From Pieris napi (lineage: Eukaryota > Arthropoda > Insecta > Lepidoptera > Pieridae): 64,000 bases of DNA. Numbering within the stretch: the stretch's first letter is position 1; each line of letters opens with the position of its first letter. Shown here one piece after another: positions 44,642-55,899 of the stretch. Where the stretch lies: positions 12,849,001 through 12,913,000 of the forward strand of contig NC_062240.1 of NCBI RefSeq assembly GCF_905475465.1. The letters are read 5' to 3'. A program made the position numbers and the translations under genes. The notes beneath the pieces were generated by a model. The model worked only from the letters and a program-made list of their open reading frames with translations, was not told the DNA's origin and made no database searches.

Positions 44642-44710
44642 ACTGATGCATTGAAACTGTAACTACTTGCTTAAATACTAAGTCATGTAAGCAATGATTT
44701 GTCGAGGTCA
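44642..44710 (-). promoter_or_regulatory. G11 promoter with AGGTC-type motif
   Basis: Initiator TCAGT (44646-44642), TATTTAAG (44677-44670) and TGACCTCGA (44710-44702), 24 bp upstream of TATA. The motif core is AGGTC but the flanks differ from sister genes. Confidence 0.65.
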
Positions 44711-45056
44711 GCGGGTCAGGTTTTTGGGTAGACCAAAACCAGTGCAAATTATTGGTACATGTTTAAAAGTCCTTTGGGCGTGTACTTTCACTATTCCAAT
44801 GTTAGGCCTGTATTCAAAAGGTATCTGATATTGAAATCTTGTCTTGAGGGCCATCAAAAGTGGCAAGCTTCATAGAAAACAGTGGACTAATAGATGTTGA
44901 GACACGATGCACATTTAGAACCCGGCCTTATGTTAGTTTGAAAAGTGAGAGTCTAATATACTCGCATTTAGGCATGATTTTCCTTTAATTAAATATTAGG
45001 TCTAACCAGATTTCTCTACTTTCTCGAGTATAATAAAACTTATAAAAAAATTACAT

Positions 45057-45178
45057 GTTTGAACCTTCTTGTATATATTATGTATTCCATCTTTGACTAT
45101 GTTTAGTATAATAATTGGTTTTTGTTGTATAAAATTTATGTTAGCTGTAGGATTTTACGAAATAAATAAAAAAGTAAT
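45057..45178 (+). mobile_element. LINE 3' end fragment
   Basis: GTATATATTATGTATTCCAT ... TTATGTTAGCTGTAGGATTTTACG AAATAAATAAA matches 3590-3690. It is a 3'-truncated copy of the Jockey-like family. Confidence 0.65.
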
Positions 45179-45199
45179 TAAAAAATATGTTTCATTGTA

Positions 45200-47000
45200 T
45201 TTTTAATACTTCGGTATCCGTATATTTAGTATAAGTAATAAATATTGTAACATTCTAATTCTAGTTGTAACAAAACTACATGTGTCACTTTCGTGTAGAA
45301 ATTTTTTACTGCACATTAGACCTCAATATGAATTCAATCTCTTAGTAATTTCAATTAAAAAGACAGACTGGCTTTTAGCATTTACAAAACAATTAGTATG
45401 AATTTACATTAACCGCGGTAATAATTAGGTATAATTTTACTCCGTCCTTAATATATTTTAATTTTGTCTTATTGTATGTAACTGGAAAGTCACCGGTTCC
45501 TGAAATATAGTAAAAACTACAAGAAGAACCTGGAAAAAATGTTCTTCTACTAGTTTCATTACCAATAAATAATAGTAAATAAATATATAATTAAGCTTTT
45601 TAGCTTTAAGAATTATTTAAAAATATGTAATGAAACACACTTTTCATTTTCAATAGCTTTAAGTCTCGAAACGGGCTTTTTGTGTTAATTATGTAATCCC
45701 TCGTAAGTTTCCTCGAAAAAAATGCTAAGGAAGGCTTAGGAAGGCTTGGTGACTTGCTGAATTTCTGATTCTTGGCTAATTAGTTCACCCCATATATGAT
45801 ATCTCTCTTTCTATTTTATTTTTTATTTTTTTCTTTGATTATTGTATTTTGTATGTGTTTTTTTGTAATAAATGTTATGTCTATGTTATATTATGTCTAA
45901 ATGTAGAAACAAATTTATTATAAAAATGCGATATTTTTAAAAGCTTATACATTATAATGTATTAGTCAATACACTATCAAACCGGTTCCTTGTACAATAG
46001 GAAGTAATAATGTTGTGTAAGGTCAGTAAGGCAGAAGTCACTAACCCATCTCAATCGATAGAAAGGTCATTGCCTCGAATGAAGACGAGTCATGGGCGAG
46101 AGGATTCTCTGCAGATGTCTTATGTAATATAAATTGTAAGATTTATTTTGTGAAATTATTACATTTGGAGTATTAAAATGAAGGTATCAAGGTATACTAT
46201 ATTGTTATATTATTATTTTATACAAGACTAGCGGATCCGACAGACGTTGTCCTTACATACAAAAACACAGTGTTATCTGCCTTATTGGTGTGTCAGAAAA
46301 CTATTTTTGAATCAAACATTTATCCAATATAGTGAAATTTCTATCGTATATTTATTTTACTTGGAACCGGCATGCCTTAGACCCAAACAGACGACAGCAT
46401 TTGTTAGAAACAAAAGGCCTTCGCCTTTTAAAAAAATATTCATAATAATTCAAATTATTTTGTAATATCTCGACATAATAATTAAGTTATCTGCTGCATT
46501 ATTTTTTTGAACACTATGTATTTTAGGTACATGGTCTTCACATATAATTATCAAATCAATGTATACAAAATGTTGTTAAAACTATTTTCTAAGATATTTC
46601 TATCTCTTGTCCATACTTCTCCATATGAAACTAACTTTTGGAAGGGCAACTAGTAACTTGTAATTTTGACTTTCAAAAGTGCTTTTAATATGCCTAATTG
46701 AAATAAATGATTTGACTTTAATGATCACAAAACAGATACGGAAAACTGAGCACATATATTTAACTTCAAGTGCGTTCCTAGGTTGGGACTTCAGCTGTAC
46801 GGATATTGAACTCTATTGAACTTGCATTTAAAAACGTCAGGAACATTATTGGTATTGCTGAGGCCAAAGCCAAGAATTGTAGCGACATGATTTTTTAACG
46901 AACTTACATCAAGTTTTATTATATTTATGACAACGTTATATACGGTTTTATTATTCAATACGTAATACATATACTCGTATTATCCAATTATAATGGAACC
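45200..47000. other. Intergenic; contains a Helitron-like end at 46228
   Basis: No supported gene. ACTAGCGGATCCGACAGACG at 46227 is the reverse of a CTAGT-type Helitron terminus; the other end is unclear, perhaps near 46.5 kb. Confidence 0.45.
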
Positions 47001-47018
47001 AATGCTTACATATATAAA

Positions 47019-47026
47019 TATATAAG
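47019..47026 (+). promoter_or_regulatory. Candidate TATA box of the orphan gene
   Basis: TATATAAG, the same octamer as in G2 and G4, 185 bp before the ATG at 47211. A TCAGT lies at 47110-47114, too far away to pair with it, so the start site is unsettled. Confidence 0.35.
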
Positions 47027-47210
47027 ACAATAGTCTATTATAGTCTGAAATTAAACAAACTGAGCTCATCTCGTCTTGTCAATCATTAATATCCATTCAT
47101 TCTAACGTATCAGTGGTCTAAATATATTTATTTAAAGATGTTGAAAGGAAATTTTAAGTAAATCTGTGATACAAACTATGAATGTGTTATAAGAAAATTA
47201 ATATATCATC

Positions 47211-49585
47211 ATGTTTTTAATAGTAAGTGCTTGTGAAACTATTTGTAATTTTGGACCGCTACGACGGTGTCTTGGCATGTTTCGTTATATGCAAGTAGGT
47301 GATCGGCTTTCTATGCCTGATGCTAATCAATTTTTGTTTATAAAACATGCAAATGTCCTTGCGATGTTGTCACGAAATTGAGTGTTCATTACGCACAAAA
47401 ACCCATCGGCCCACGGCCGTTTTTAGAACGAATTCGCCATATTCAATATAACACAAAGTCGAAGTTATCACTTACTATATTATTAGTTATACTTAAAAGT
47501 TATTACTTATTTACTAGCTATGACCTGCGGCTTCGTACACGACAATTCGGTAGTCTTAGCCTTCTCTAATAATGGAGCACTCGTTTGTCAATGTATATCA
47601 AAAACCCACTCAGTCTTCTGTCTCCTTCACTCACTTTTTATATAATAAAAATAAAATATCCTGTATTCGAGCACTATATAATGGGGATTATATTAAGTCC
47701 ATGGCATTATGCTTAACATTAGTACACAGCCTCCAACGGAGGCCATCAAATTCTTACACTTGTCTCTCGTCCCCGCCACCAATTTCCAATATATTATTTT
47801 TATTTCTTTCCTCGTCCTGAAAATAAAGATCCATTCGGTAATTATGCGTGTATATATATCGGCGACTTTTGTTTATATAGGTTTGAAAAATTTATTACTT
47901 TCAGATTATACTCACAATCATACAGGTAGCGAAAACTAATCAAAGTTCTCCTGAAGGTTATACTAGATATCCTTTTCCAAATAAGATTACCGTTTACCGA
48001 TCTCTAAGGCAACCAAAAGCTAACAATGAAATCATGCAATACGCTCCTTTGCTCCTAAATCCACCAGAAAATAACTATGACTATACAGCAACTACTAAAT
48101 ATGATGAGAATACTAAAAATTATGAAGAGGATATTTCCTATTTGGAACCACGTTATGATGAAGATTCTCGCCCAAAAAAACCTCCGTCTTTTGTACCAGG
48201 TTATAATTTAGACTTACAAAGAATTCTGGAAAAGGAAAGTAGAACGGAACAAAATGTCAAGGTATTGATTGAACGTTATTAAAGTTTTTATGTAATTTAA
48301 AATAGTGTTATTATCTATATACATTTAATGAATTGCTCTTCATTCGTTTCGCTAAAACTCTAGAATGGCTGGACCGATTTGGCTAAATTTGATCTTGAAA
48401 TATTTGTGGTAGTTCAGAGAAAGTTTAAAATGTAGGAAACATAAAAATACGTAAAGAAAAATACTAAAAAAGTCATTTGAATTTTCCAATAAAAACTTCT
48501 CTTTTTAGAAATAAACAAACTGTCCCTTAGTCGTCATTTATTTATTTACAGATTCAAAAATTTGTTTTTTATAGCTATAGTATAAGTTCCGATCTCGTTG
48601 GCCTTTTAAAATGTGTAACATTTATTGAAACAAATAAATGTAGGTGATACGAAGTTCACAAGGTCATCTAGTATTACATATCAGTAAATATGTACTTTTT
48701 GTTTCGTTCGTTTAACTCGAACATGAAAACCAAAATCCTGTTTTTAACAAAATGCATATAACACTTATAAATAAATAAAAAATATTAAAAAAGTAATGCT
48801 CTAAATTTACATTTACTGCCAATTCATAAATAAAAATGTCAGGTCGCCTATAAAATGCTAATTGAAATAAGTCCGGTGTTTCAGCCTTTAAATAATTAAT
48901 AATTTTTCATATTATTCGATTTATGCCTTTACAAATCAATTTTTCAGGTAAAAAACCACTTACCCCATATCCTAGAATATAACATAGATAAAGAAAGAGC
49001 CAGAATTCCATTTAAAAGTAACAATATTCAGCACAACGTTATTTCCATGCAAAAGGATAGACCGGATATGAAATATAAAGAAGAAGGCCGATTAAACAGA
49101 AATAACATCATAGAAAGCGATAAAAGGTGAATTTTCTCAACATTTATTAAGTTACGGTCATTTTAGAACCCTAAAATATGCAACATGTTTTTTTTTTCAC
49201 TGTCAAAAGCTGCAGTTTTTTCTGCAATTTATCCCCTTCCTCATGTTAGCAAAAGTTCAGCCGTTCGTGTCAGCAGTTCTCTCCTATAGTACAACTATAA
49301 CATATATTTTTTAACTTATCTTCTATTCATTTCAGATATCCTAAGAACCTGTTAGACTTGGAGTCAAAAGATATTCAACCATATCTTGTTGTTAAAACGC
49401 CTCGTCTGCATCTGAACGTTGCACGCGCATACAACTTTGCGTTTATTCCGCATAAGGCGTTACCTCACATAAACGAACTGTTGTTACGAAAAATAACTTC
49501 GCAACACGAGAAAAATTTTCACAAAACTTTCTTAGCTTCACATTCTAATAAAAATAATTGTCATTCTCCACAACCATATTATTAA
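47211..49585 (+). CDS. Orphan secreted protein, four exons (265 aa), unrecognised
   Basis: Exons joined by signals and frame: 47211-47222 (MFLI, donor GTAAGT), 47905-48261 (phase 0, donor GTATTG), 48948-49126 (phase 0, ends phase 2, donor GTGAAT) and 49336-49585. The first join creates a classic signal peptide, MFLIIILTIIQVAKTN, which neither exon has alone. This supports the 12-nt exon. The mature protein is hydrophilic, rich in Asn, Tyr, Lys, Glu and Pro (PPENNYDYTATTKYDENTKN, YLEPRYDEDSRPKKPP), and ends HSPQPYY. There is no RR-2, no Ala/Pro repeats and no family I recognise. Exon-1 architecture and position suggest an extracellular or cuticle-associated role; that is inference. A Helitron sits in intron 2 and a mariner lies about 80 bp past the stop. 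Codon use is AT-rich, unlike the CPR genes. Confidence 0.7.
47513..47620 (-). mobile_element. Helitron-like terminus in intron 1 of the orphan gene
   Basis: ACTAGCTATGACCTGCGGCT at 47513 is the reverse of a CTAGT-type end, related to that at 1503. The opposite boundary was not identified. Confidence 0.4.
48314..48671 (+). mobile_element. Non-autonomous Helitron-like element in intron 2 of the orphan gene
   Basis: Starts TCTATATACATTTAATGAAT after host A and ends GTTCACAAGGTCATCTAG before host T. Contains the GGCTGGACCGATTTGGCTAA block that parallels GGCTTGACCGATTTGGCCAA of the element at 40708. Confidence 0.65.
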
Positions 49586-49666
49586 TCTATTTGTAAGTTT
49601 GTATTGTCATACTTTATATAAATCTCATTCATCAAATTATTATTAAGATATAGAACTTATCTAATA

Positions 49667-50950
49667 TTAGGTCCTTACATATGAAATTGGCGTTTTGTAT
49701 GGGAGGAACAAAAAGTGGAATATTTTTAAATATAATATATTTAATTAATCAAAGTATGAACCATTGTTTTCTATGCACTTTTGCCATCTCATAGGTAGTT
49801 CATTGATCCCTTTACTAAAAAAACCAGTCGGACGGGAATCAATAAAATCTGTGAAGGCGATTTGGACTGCCCCATCAGAGTTAAATTTTTTCCCTTGCAA
49901 GAAGTTGTCCAAATTTCCAAAAAAATGGTGATCTGTTGGAGCAAGGTCCGGGGAGTACGGAGGATGTCTTAGACATTCCAATTGAAGCTCTTCTTATTTG
50001 GTAGCCGTCTGATGTGCAGTGTGTGGTCTAGCATTGTCGTGAAGTAGCAGTGGCGTGGAGCGATTGACCAGCCTAGGTTGTTTAGCCGCTAGCTTTTCCA
50101 TCATGGTTTGCAATTGCTGACAATAGACATCAGCCGTAATAGTCTGGCCAGATTTGAGAAAACTGCAATGAACAATACCGACACTAGTCCACCAAACGCT
50201 TACAAGTAACTTTTTTGGGGTTAATTTTCGCTTGGGGCAGGATTTGGCTGGCTGGCCAGGATCCAACCATTGCGCTGAGCGCTTCCGATTATCGTAAAGA
50301 ATCCATTTTTCATCACAGGTAATGATTCGGTTTAAAATACCTTCATTATTGTGCCGGTTCAGTAATGTAACGCAGCAGTCGACGCGCATTTGCCGGTTCG
50401 CTTCAGTCAATTCGTGAGGTACCCATCTTTCAAGCTTTTTAATATTCCCAATTTGCTTCAAGTGAATTAAAACAGTTTTATCACTAACACCGCAGCCTGC
50501 AGCTAACTCGGACGTGGTTTGCGATGGATCCGCTTCAACAATAGCCTTCAATACTTCATTATCAACTTGGGTCTCAGGCCGTCCACGGGGCTTGTTCTGC
50601 AGGTCGAAATTTCCAGAACGAAAACGTTGGAACCAAAAACGAACAGAGTTTTCTTTTGCAACATGACCGCCATACACATCATTCACCCTTCGAGTCGTTT
50701 CCACAGCACTAGTGCCACGGCGGAACTCGTACTCGTAAATAATGCGATACTTTAAGTTTTCCATTTTGTAAAATGAGTGACGCAAACAGAAAAAAACAGA
50801 AGAAAAAAATAAATGAATGACGGTCATCGAAGCACAAATACATGAGTAAATAGCTGTACAAATTTTAATTTGGAATTCTTAACCAAAGAGGAGATATTTG
50901 AGGTCAAAGTGGCCAAACGTAAAACGCCAATTTCATATGTAAGGACCTAA
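49667..50950 (-). mobile_element. Full-length mariner element (1,284 bp)
   Basis: Inverted termini are TTAGGTCCTTACATATGAAA at 49667 and its complement ending 50950; matching extends through AATTGGCGTTTT. It is flanked by TA at 49665-49666 and 50951-50952. It encodes one transposase with a single internal stop. Decayed relatives lie at 60158 and 63189. Confidence 0.9.
49745..50764 (-). pseudogene. Mariner transposase with one in-frame stop
   Basis: It starts at ATG 50764 (MENLKYRIIYEY) and would be 339 codons. The N-terminus has paired helix-turn-helix DNA-binding regions (about 5-110, including SELAAGCGVSDKTVLIHLKQ). The catalytic triad is visible: D in IITCDEKW, D in LLLHDNARPHTA and D in YSPDLAPTDHHFF, the mariner D,D34D pattern. 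A TAA at 49994-49996, in frame between HQTATK and EELQLECLRHPPYS, is the only lesion and removes the third Asp. Cut-and-paste transposition into TA is the family role. A frame upstream to 50827 exists but lacks mariner similarity. Confidence 0.9.
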
Positions 50951-51749
50951 TATATAAAATTCTCGTGTCACAATGTTCGTTCCCATACTCCTCCGAAACG
51001 GCTCGATAGATTCTTATGAATTTTTTAATGCATATTCAGTAAGTGAGAATCGGCTACTATCTATCTTCAAACCCCTAAGTGATAAGGGGTGTCCACCCCA
51101 ATTTTTTTTTAATTATATAGATAAATTATGTTTTTCTTTTATTACGTGGCATTAAAAATACATACTGTAACCCTTAAAATTCACCCCTCTACGATTAACT
51201 CCTATTTTTCATTATAGTAGATAGTTATTTTTATTGAACTAAGAAAGATTTCCTAGAAATAATATACATAGCAAAACAACGTTTGCCGGGTCAGCCAGGT
51301 AATATATAAAATGAAACCCAACTATCACTAGACAACTAAATGAATTATAATACGACAGACAATATTTAATAATTGCGCCATTATCTACTGGTTTTTAAAT
51401 GTAGATCAACCTTCAGATAATCAGAGAAGTGTGCAATTTGACCGGATAGGTCGGTTTGCCCAACAATTTAGGCTTTAAAGTCTTGTCATCTAACTTTAGA
51501 TTGTTATCATGTATCAATTATATTTATTTATTGTATTGGTATCATTTAGCCAGGCTGGGCGAAAACTCCTTTTTCAAATGCTTAATGTCGCAAATAGCTT
51601 ATATTTATAGTTTTAATTACTTATTGGGCTCTCTTGTATATTTACTTTGAAAATAAAATGATATTGTATATTGAAATAAATTCTTCGTTTATTATTTTAA
51701 ATAAATAGTCAATAATCATTTGGTCAGAGCTACTACTAATAGTAAGTTC

Positions 51750-52549
51750 TTAGTGGTAGTATTGGTGAGCGGGTGCAGCGTAGACGGGAGCTTTGAGGAG
51801 GACAGGTGCGGCCTTGACTAGGGTTGGGGCGGCGGTGGGAGCGGTGTTGTGGACGACCGCGTTGAAACCGCTGTGGTCATCAGCGGAGTACTCTACGGTT
51901 CTGATGGAGCCATCAGCTTCGTGGAAAGAGTAGGAGCCCTTTACGACATCACCGTCGCGGACCTCCTGTTGCTGCTTGTCATCACCGGTGTGAGGGTCGG
52001 CCACGGAGTAAGAGTACTCGTATTTGGGGTAAGCCTGGAATAAAAGAGATTTAAAAGTAAGTTATAGTATTTCCAAATGCAAAAAAGAATCAAAGTAGTA
52101 TTATTGTATATAACTTACGATTTCTTCGTGAGCAAGGACCTTAGCGACGGGAGCGGCGTAGTGTACTGGAGCAGTTTGGTAGGCAACTGGGGCGGAGTGG
52201 TAGGCAACTGGGGCAGGAGCAGCGTGGTAGGTCACTGGAACTGGAGCAGCGTGGTAGACGGGAGCGGGAGCGGCATGGTAGACTGGGGCAGCTTGGTAAG
52301 CTACAGGGGCGGCGATAGCTAGCTTGGCTTGTTGCTGGTCATGACGGACAATGCTCTGGGAAGAGACGGCCGCAGCGGAGGAGTAGTGAACGGCAGCTGG
52401 CAGTAAACCAGCCGACGACACTGTCACCAGAGCGAAGAGAGCTACCAACTGAAAGAATATAACCGTTAAAATTTTGCAACGGATGACCGATATCGAGCAA
52501 CTAAATAAAATAAAATCTAATTTATTTTTAAACTTACTTTGGAGAACAT
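51750..52549 (-). CDS. G12: RR-2 cuticular protein (gamma type, 208 aa)
   Basis: Minus-strand exons are 52538-52549 (MFSK), 52119-52448 (110 codons) and 51750-52034 (94 codons plus stop), all phase 0. The signal peptide is MFSKLVALFALVTVSSAG. Exon 2 has one SSQSIVRHDQQQAKLAIAAP and then YHAAPAPV-type repeats ending KVLAHEEI. Exon 3 begins AYPKYEYSYSVADPHTGDDK and carries the RR-2 domain (about 115-176): RDGDVVKGSYSFHEADGS, EYSADDHSGFNAVV. It ends PVYAAPAHQYYH. Reverse AATAAA lies at 51688-51693. First unit of the gamma tandem array; a chitin-binding cuticle protein by family. Confidence 0.93.
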
Positions 52550-52575
52550 GTTAATTGTTTTTGTTCTGTTAGACG

Positions 52576-52611
52576 AATGATATTTTTTCGATATGTCGAT
52601 CATATTTTATA
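52576..52611 (-). promoter_or_regulatory. G12 core promoter
   Basis: Initiator TCATT (52580-52576) and TATAAAAT (52611-52604), spacing 33. No AGGTCG motif at the alpha/beta position; GGCAAGGT lies 17 bp beyond TATA (52636-52629). Confidence 0.65.
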
Positions 52612-52860
52612 GGTTAGCTTCTTGTGTTACCTTGCCTGAGGGCACTTCAACGGAATGTATTACATAGATTACTTTCATTGACATGCCTACGCGTGACGCA
52701 TTAGTCAACATAAATCAAACTCAGATTAGTTGATTTCGTATAAATGTGACCTTGAACTTTCCAATATCAATCCATAATATATTTAGAAAATGAAAATGAA
52801 AAAAAAAACATTATTTGTGATTTATTAATTTGATAAAAGAAGAGGGAGAAAATAAATAAT

Positions 52861-53085
52861 GCAGCTTTAGGAAGAATAACTAAGGTAGCAGATGTTGGCA
52901 GGTTAACATGGCAAGAGGAACAGAAAAGTGGAGGATGAAAGTACTAAACTGGTGCCCAAGGTGGATAAACCAAATTAAGGAAACAGTAGGTGGTACATGG
53001 AAGAGAGTGGCACAGTGCAGAGAGGAACAGCGGGATTTGTAGGAGGCCTTTTCTAAAAAAGTGCACACAGATACCTAAAAGAAGA
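52861..53085 (+). pseudogene. Decayed LINE C-terminal fragment
   Basis: Plus-strand broken frames give LGRITKVADVGRLTWQEEQ, RWINQIKETVGGTWKRVAQC and REQRDL, then EAFSKK. This resembles the RWxxDIxxxAGxxWxRxAxDRxxWRxLxEAF tail common at the end of non-LTR element ORFs. No intact domain. Confidence 0.5.
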
Positions 53086-53964
53086 TAGAAATGTGTTTAA
53101 GTGTAAACGTATATGAAATAAACGGCTATTATTAGATTATTAATTTGTTAAAACATCTTTCGCATGGTTTGAAGTTAAGTGAAAAACGTGGAACAAATGT
53201 TGTACATGCACTCTCCTTCCACTGTGTGCACTGTACTCCGTGTGGATAGAACTATCAGCGAGCTTGCTTCCTGCCTCAGCCAGATGCTTACTTAATTACT
53301 GTAGAAGATTCTCCTTTCTTTGATAGAAGCAATGATATATAAATAATAATAATATATCAACACTTGATAAACCCATGATATTGAATACTAATAAATTCTG
53401 TGATGTTGTTTGAAACCACCAAAATTTAAATTATAAACGTTATTTAAAATCATTGAGTTGGTTAACTTTATTCTAAGGAAAACTGCATAATTCACTGAAC
53501 TCAGAAGAAGGTTAATCATATTAGTGTTTAGATGGTAGGAAAGGTATTAATTTATTCCAATTCTAACAACCACTTAAACATTTGTTATTATAGAATACTT
53601 GGGTCTGAAAAATAAATTGGTGTAACCATATTTGCAAAACCGTTGTGGCATATACACTTTCTTTAAATTAAAAAAAACGACCACAAATTTTAAAATGAAT
53701 GTAAATGAAACACGACATTTTAAGAGATTTTCAGCGATTAAAAAATCAAATACATTTAAAAGAATTTAATAAAAGTATTATTCATGACAGAAATATGGTT
53801 GTGACAAAATTGATGTTTCGCTAGACCCTAATGGTTGTGGGTAACGTTATGGGTAACTAGATAACAATTATTCAGTCCATTTTTTTAGAACAGTGAACTA
53901 ACGGGCATTTCAATAGGAAAATGAATTAATAAATGTTAGATATATATTTTTTCAAAACATTTAT

Positions 53965-54310
53965 TTGGGTCTGAAAATGAACTAATTGAACATATTATTT
54001 ATGTTTTTTCGGTCAAATTTCACACGGTGCGGTGCGACTTCATAATGTTATAAAGGAAGTAATAATATTATTAAATTAGTAAATTTCCGTCAAAAATGTG
54101 TGAAGATGAGTTAATAATGTCAATGGAACGAGTTTCTATCGAGGAAATTACGTAAATCTTTGGGAAATAGTATTTGGAACCTTGAATTACAGGAAATTAA
54201 TAACAACGATTAAAGTGTACTTCCGTTTATATTAATATGCTTCATTCAGTTAAAGAAAAGGTAGAGTTCAACATAATTATTATACAAAAAAAAACCACGG
54301 ATGAATGGCA
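53965..54310. repeat. Gamma-unit conserved block C1, copy 1
   Basis: Core TGGAACGAGTTTCTATCGAG GAAATTACG...TTTGGGAAATAGTA TTTGGAACC at about 54120-54182. Sister copies lie around 57400, 59800 and 62885. See the finding on possible regulatory meaning. Confidence 0.7.
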
Positions 54311-54544
54311 GTGTGTACCTTTTTATTTTTAATAAAATAAGCTACCATTATTTACATTTATATCACATATATAAACAATACATACACATAGTAAATAAAA
54401 CAGTAATAGATTAAAATATTTACAAAAAGACAATTTCTTACAGTATAGGAACTGAGGTATCCTGACCTTTTGTCAGTGAACTGAGCGGACGATTAAAAAC
54501 GTCTGTTAAGACATTTTCGAGAGGTTAGATTTCGTTGAGGGTAC

Positions 54545-54622
54545 GAATAGTAAACGCAGTCGATGGCGCCTCCTAACGTAACCATCCGGCACACTGAGGA
54601 CTAGGTACTGGAGCACTGCTAT
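54545..54622. repeat. Gamma-unit conserved block C2, copy 1
   Basis: CGATGGCGCCTCCTAACGTA, CCATCCGGCACACTGAGGAC and GGTACTGGAGCACTGC, about 290 bp downstream of the G13 stop. Sister copies lie at 57855-57935 and 60948-61025. Confidence 0.7.
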
Positions 54623-54911
54623 TTGTACCTGTACGTAGGTTTGAGACCTCAAAATTCAATATTTGTTTTTAGCTGGTGTTATTATATGGCACTTGGGATT
54701 TAAGATAAAAGGTAAATTGTGAAGAGACTTTAAACATTATTTCTTATGTTTTAATAATTATTCTTTATGAGCTCAGTCATAAAAGATGTTAATTAAATTT
54801 AAAAACTGTTTAAATAAAAACATAAAATACTTTTTACATTCTTATATTTTATAATAAATAATCATTGTTAACTCCAATCAATGTTTAACACTTATAAAGT
54901 GTTTTTAAATC

Positions 54912-55728
54912 TTAGTGGTAGTATTGGTGAGCGGGTGCAGCGTAGACGGGAGATTTAAGGAGGACAGGTGCGGCCTTGACTAGGGTTGGGGCGGCGGTGG
55001 GAGCGGTGTTGTGGACGACTGCGTTGAAACCGCTGTGGTCATCAGCGGAGTACTCTACGGTTCTGATGGAGCCATCAGCTTCGTGGAAAGAGTAAGAGCC
55101 CTTTACAACATCACCGTCGCGGACCTCCTGTTGCTGCTTGTCATCACCGGTGTGGGGGTCAGCCACGGAGTAAGAGTACTCGTATTTGGGGTAAGCCTGA
55201 AATAAAAGAGATTTAAAAGTAAGTTATAGAATTTCCAAATGCAAAAAAGAACCAAAGTAGTATTATTGTATATAACTTACGATTTCTTCGTGAGCAAGGA
55301 CCTTAGCGACGGGAGCGGCGTAGTGTACTGGAGCAGTTTGGTAGGCAACTGGGGCGGAGTGGTAGGCAACTGGGGCAGGAGCAGCGTGGTAGGCAACTGG
55401 GGCAGGAGCAGCGTGGTAGGCAACTGGGGCAGGAGCAGCGTGGTAGGCAACTGGGGCAGGAGCAGCGTGGTAGACTGGGGCAGCTTGGTAAGCTACAGGG
55501 GCGGCGATAGCTAGCTTGGCTTGTTGCTGGTCATGACGGACAATGCTCTGGGAAGAGACAGCCGCAGCTGAAGAGTAGTGAACGGCAGCTGGGAGAAGAC
55601 CAGCTGACGACACAGCCACCAGGGCGCAGAGAACTACCACCTATAAACACACGGGTAAAATATGTTAAAATGTTTATAGATTATATAAATCTTTAGCCTA
55701 CTTTTGCGTTACTTACTTTGGAAAACAT
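54912..55728 (-). CDS. G13: RR-2 cuticular protein (gamma type, 218 aa)
   Basis: Exons are 55717-55728 (MFSK), 55281-55640 (120 codons) and 54912-55196 (94 codons plus stop), phase 0 throughout. The signal peptide is MFSKVVVLCALVAVSSAG. Exon 2 is 10 codons longer than in its sisters because a YHAAPAPVA unit is repeated four times in perfect tandem. Exon 3 differs from G12 by one residue (LLKSPVYAAP instead of LLKAPVYAAP). The RR-2 domain is about 125-186. No AATAAA was identified near the stop. Secreted chitin-binding protein by family. Confidence 0.93.
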
Positions 55729-55756
55729 GTTTCGTTGATATGAATTTCAACTGATG

Positions 55757-55794
55757 AATGATATAAACTGTCTCTGTGACACTGATCTTATATA
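55757..55794 (-). promoter_or_regulatory. G13 core promoter
   Basis: Initiator TCATT (55761-55757) and TATATAAG (55794-55787). Confidence 0.6.
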
Positions 55795-55899
55795 CGAAAA
55801 AAATATTTTGATATTACTACAGACGACAGTGGTGGAAGTTGTCTAACATGATTAGAGTTGACCTTGCTCTCGGCCATTAATGCTATGGGTTCTAATGGT

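Larger units (their letters stand above)
49660..51300 (+). mobile_element. Helitron-like element split by a mariner
   Basis: TCTAATA at 49660-49666 plus TATAAAATTCTCG at 50953 onward rebuild the 5' end of the element at 847-1212. The interior (CTTATGAATTTTTTAATGCA, ACCCCTAAGTGATAAGGGGT) matches that copy in reverse. It ends around GTTTGCCGGGTCAGCCAGGT near 51300, with a mutated terminus. Confidence 0.7.
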
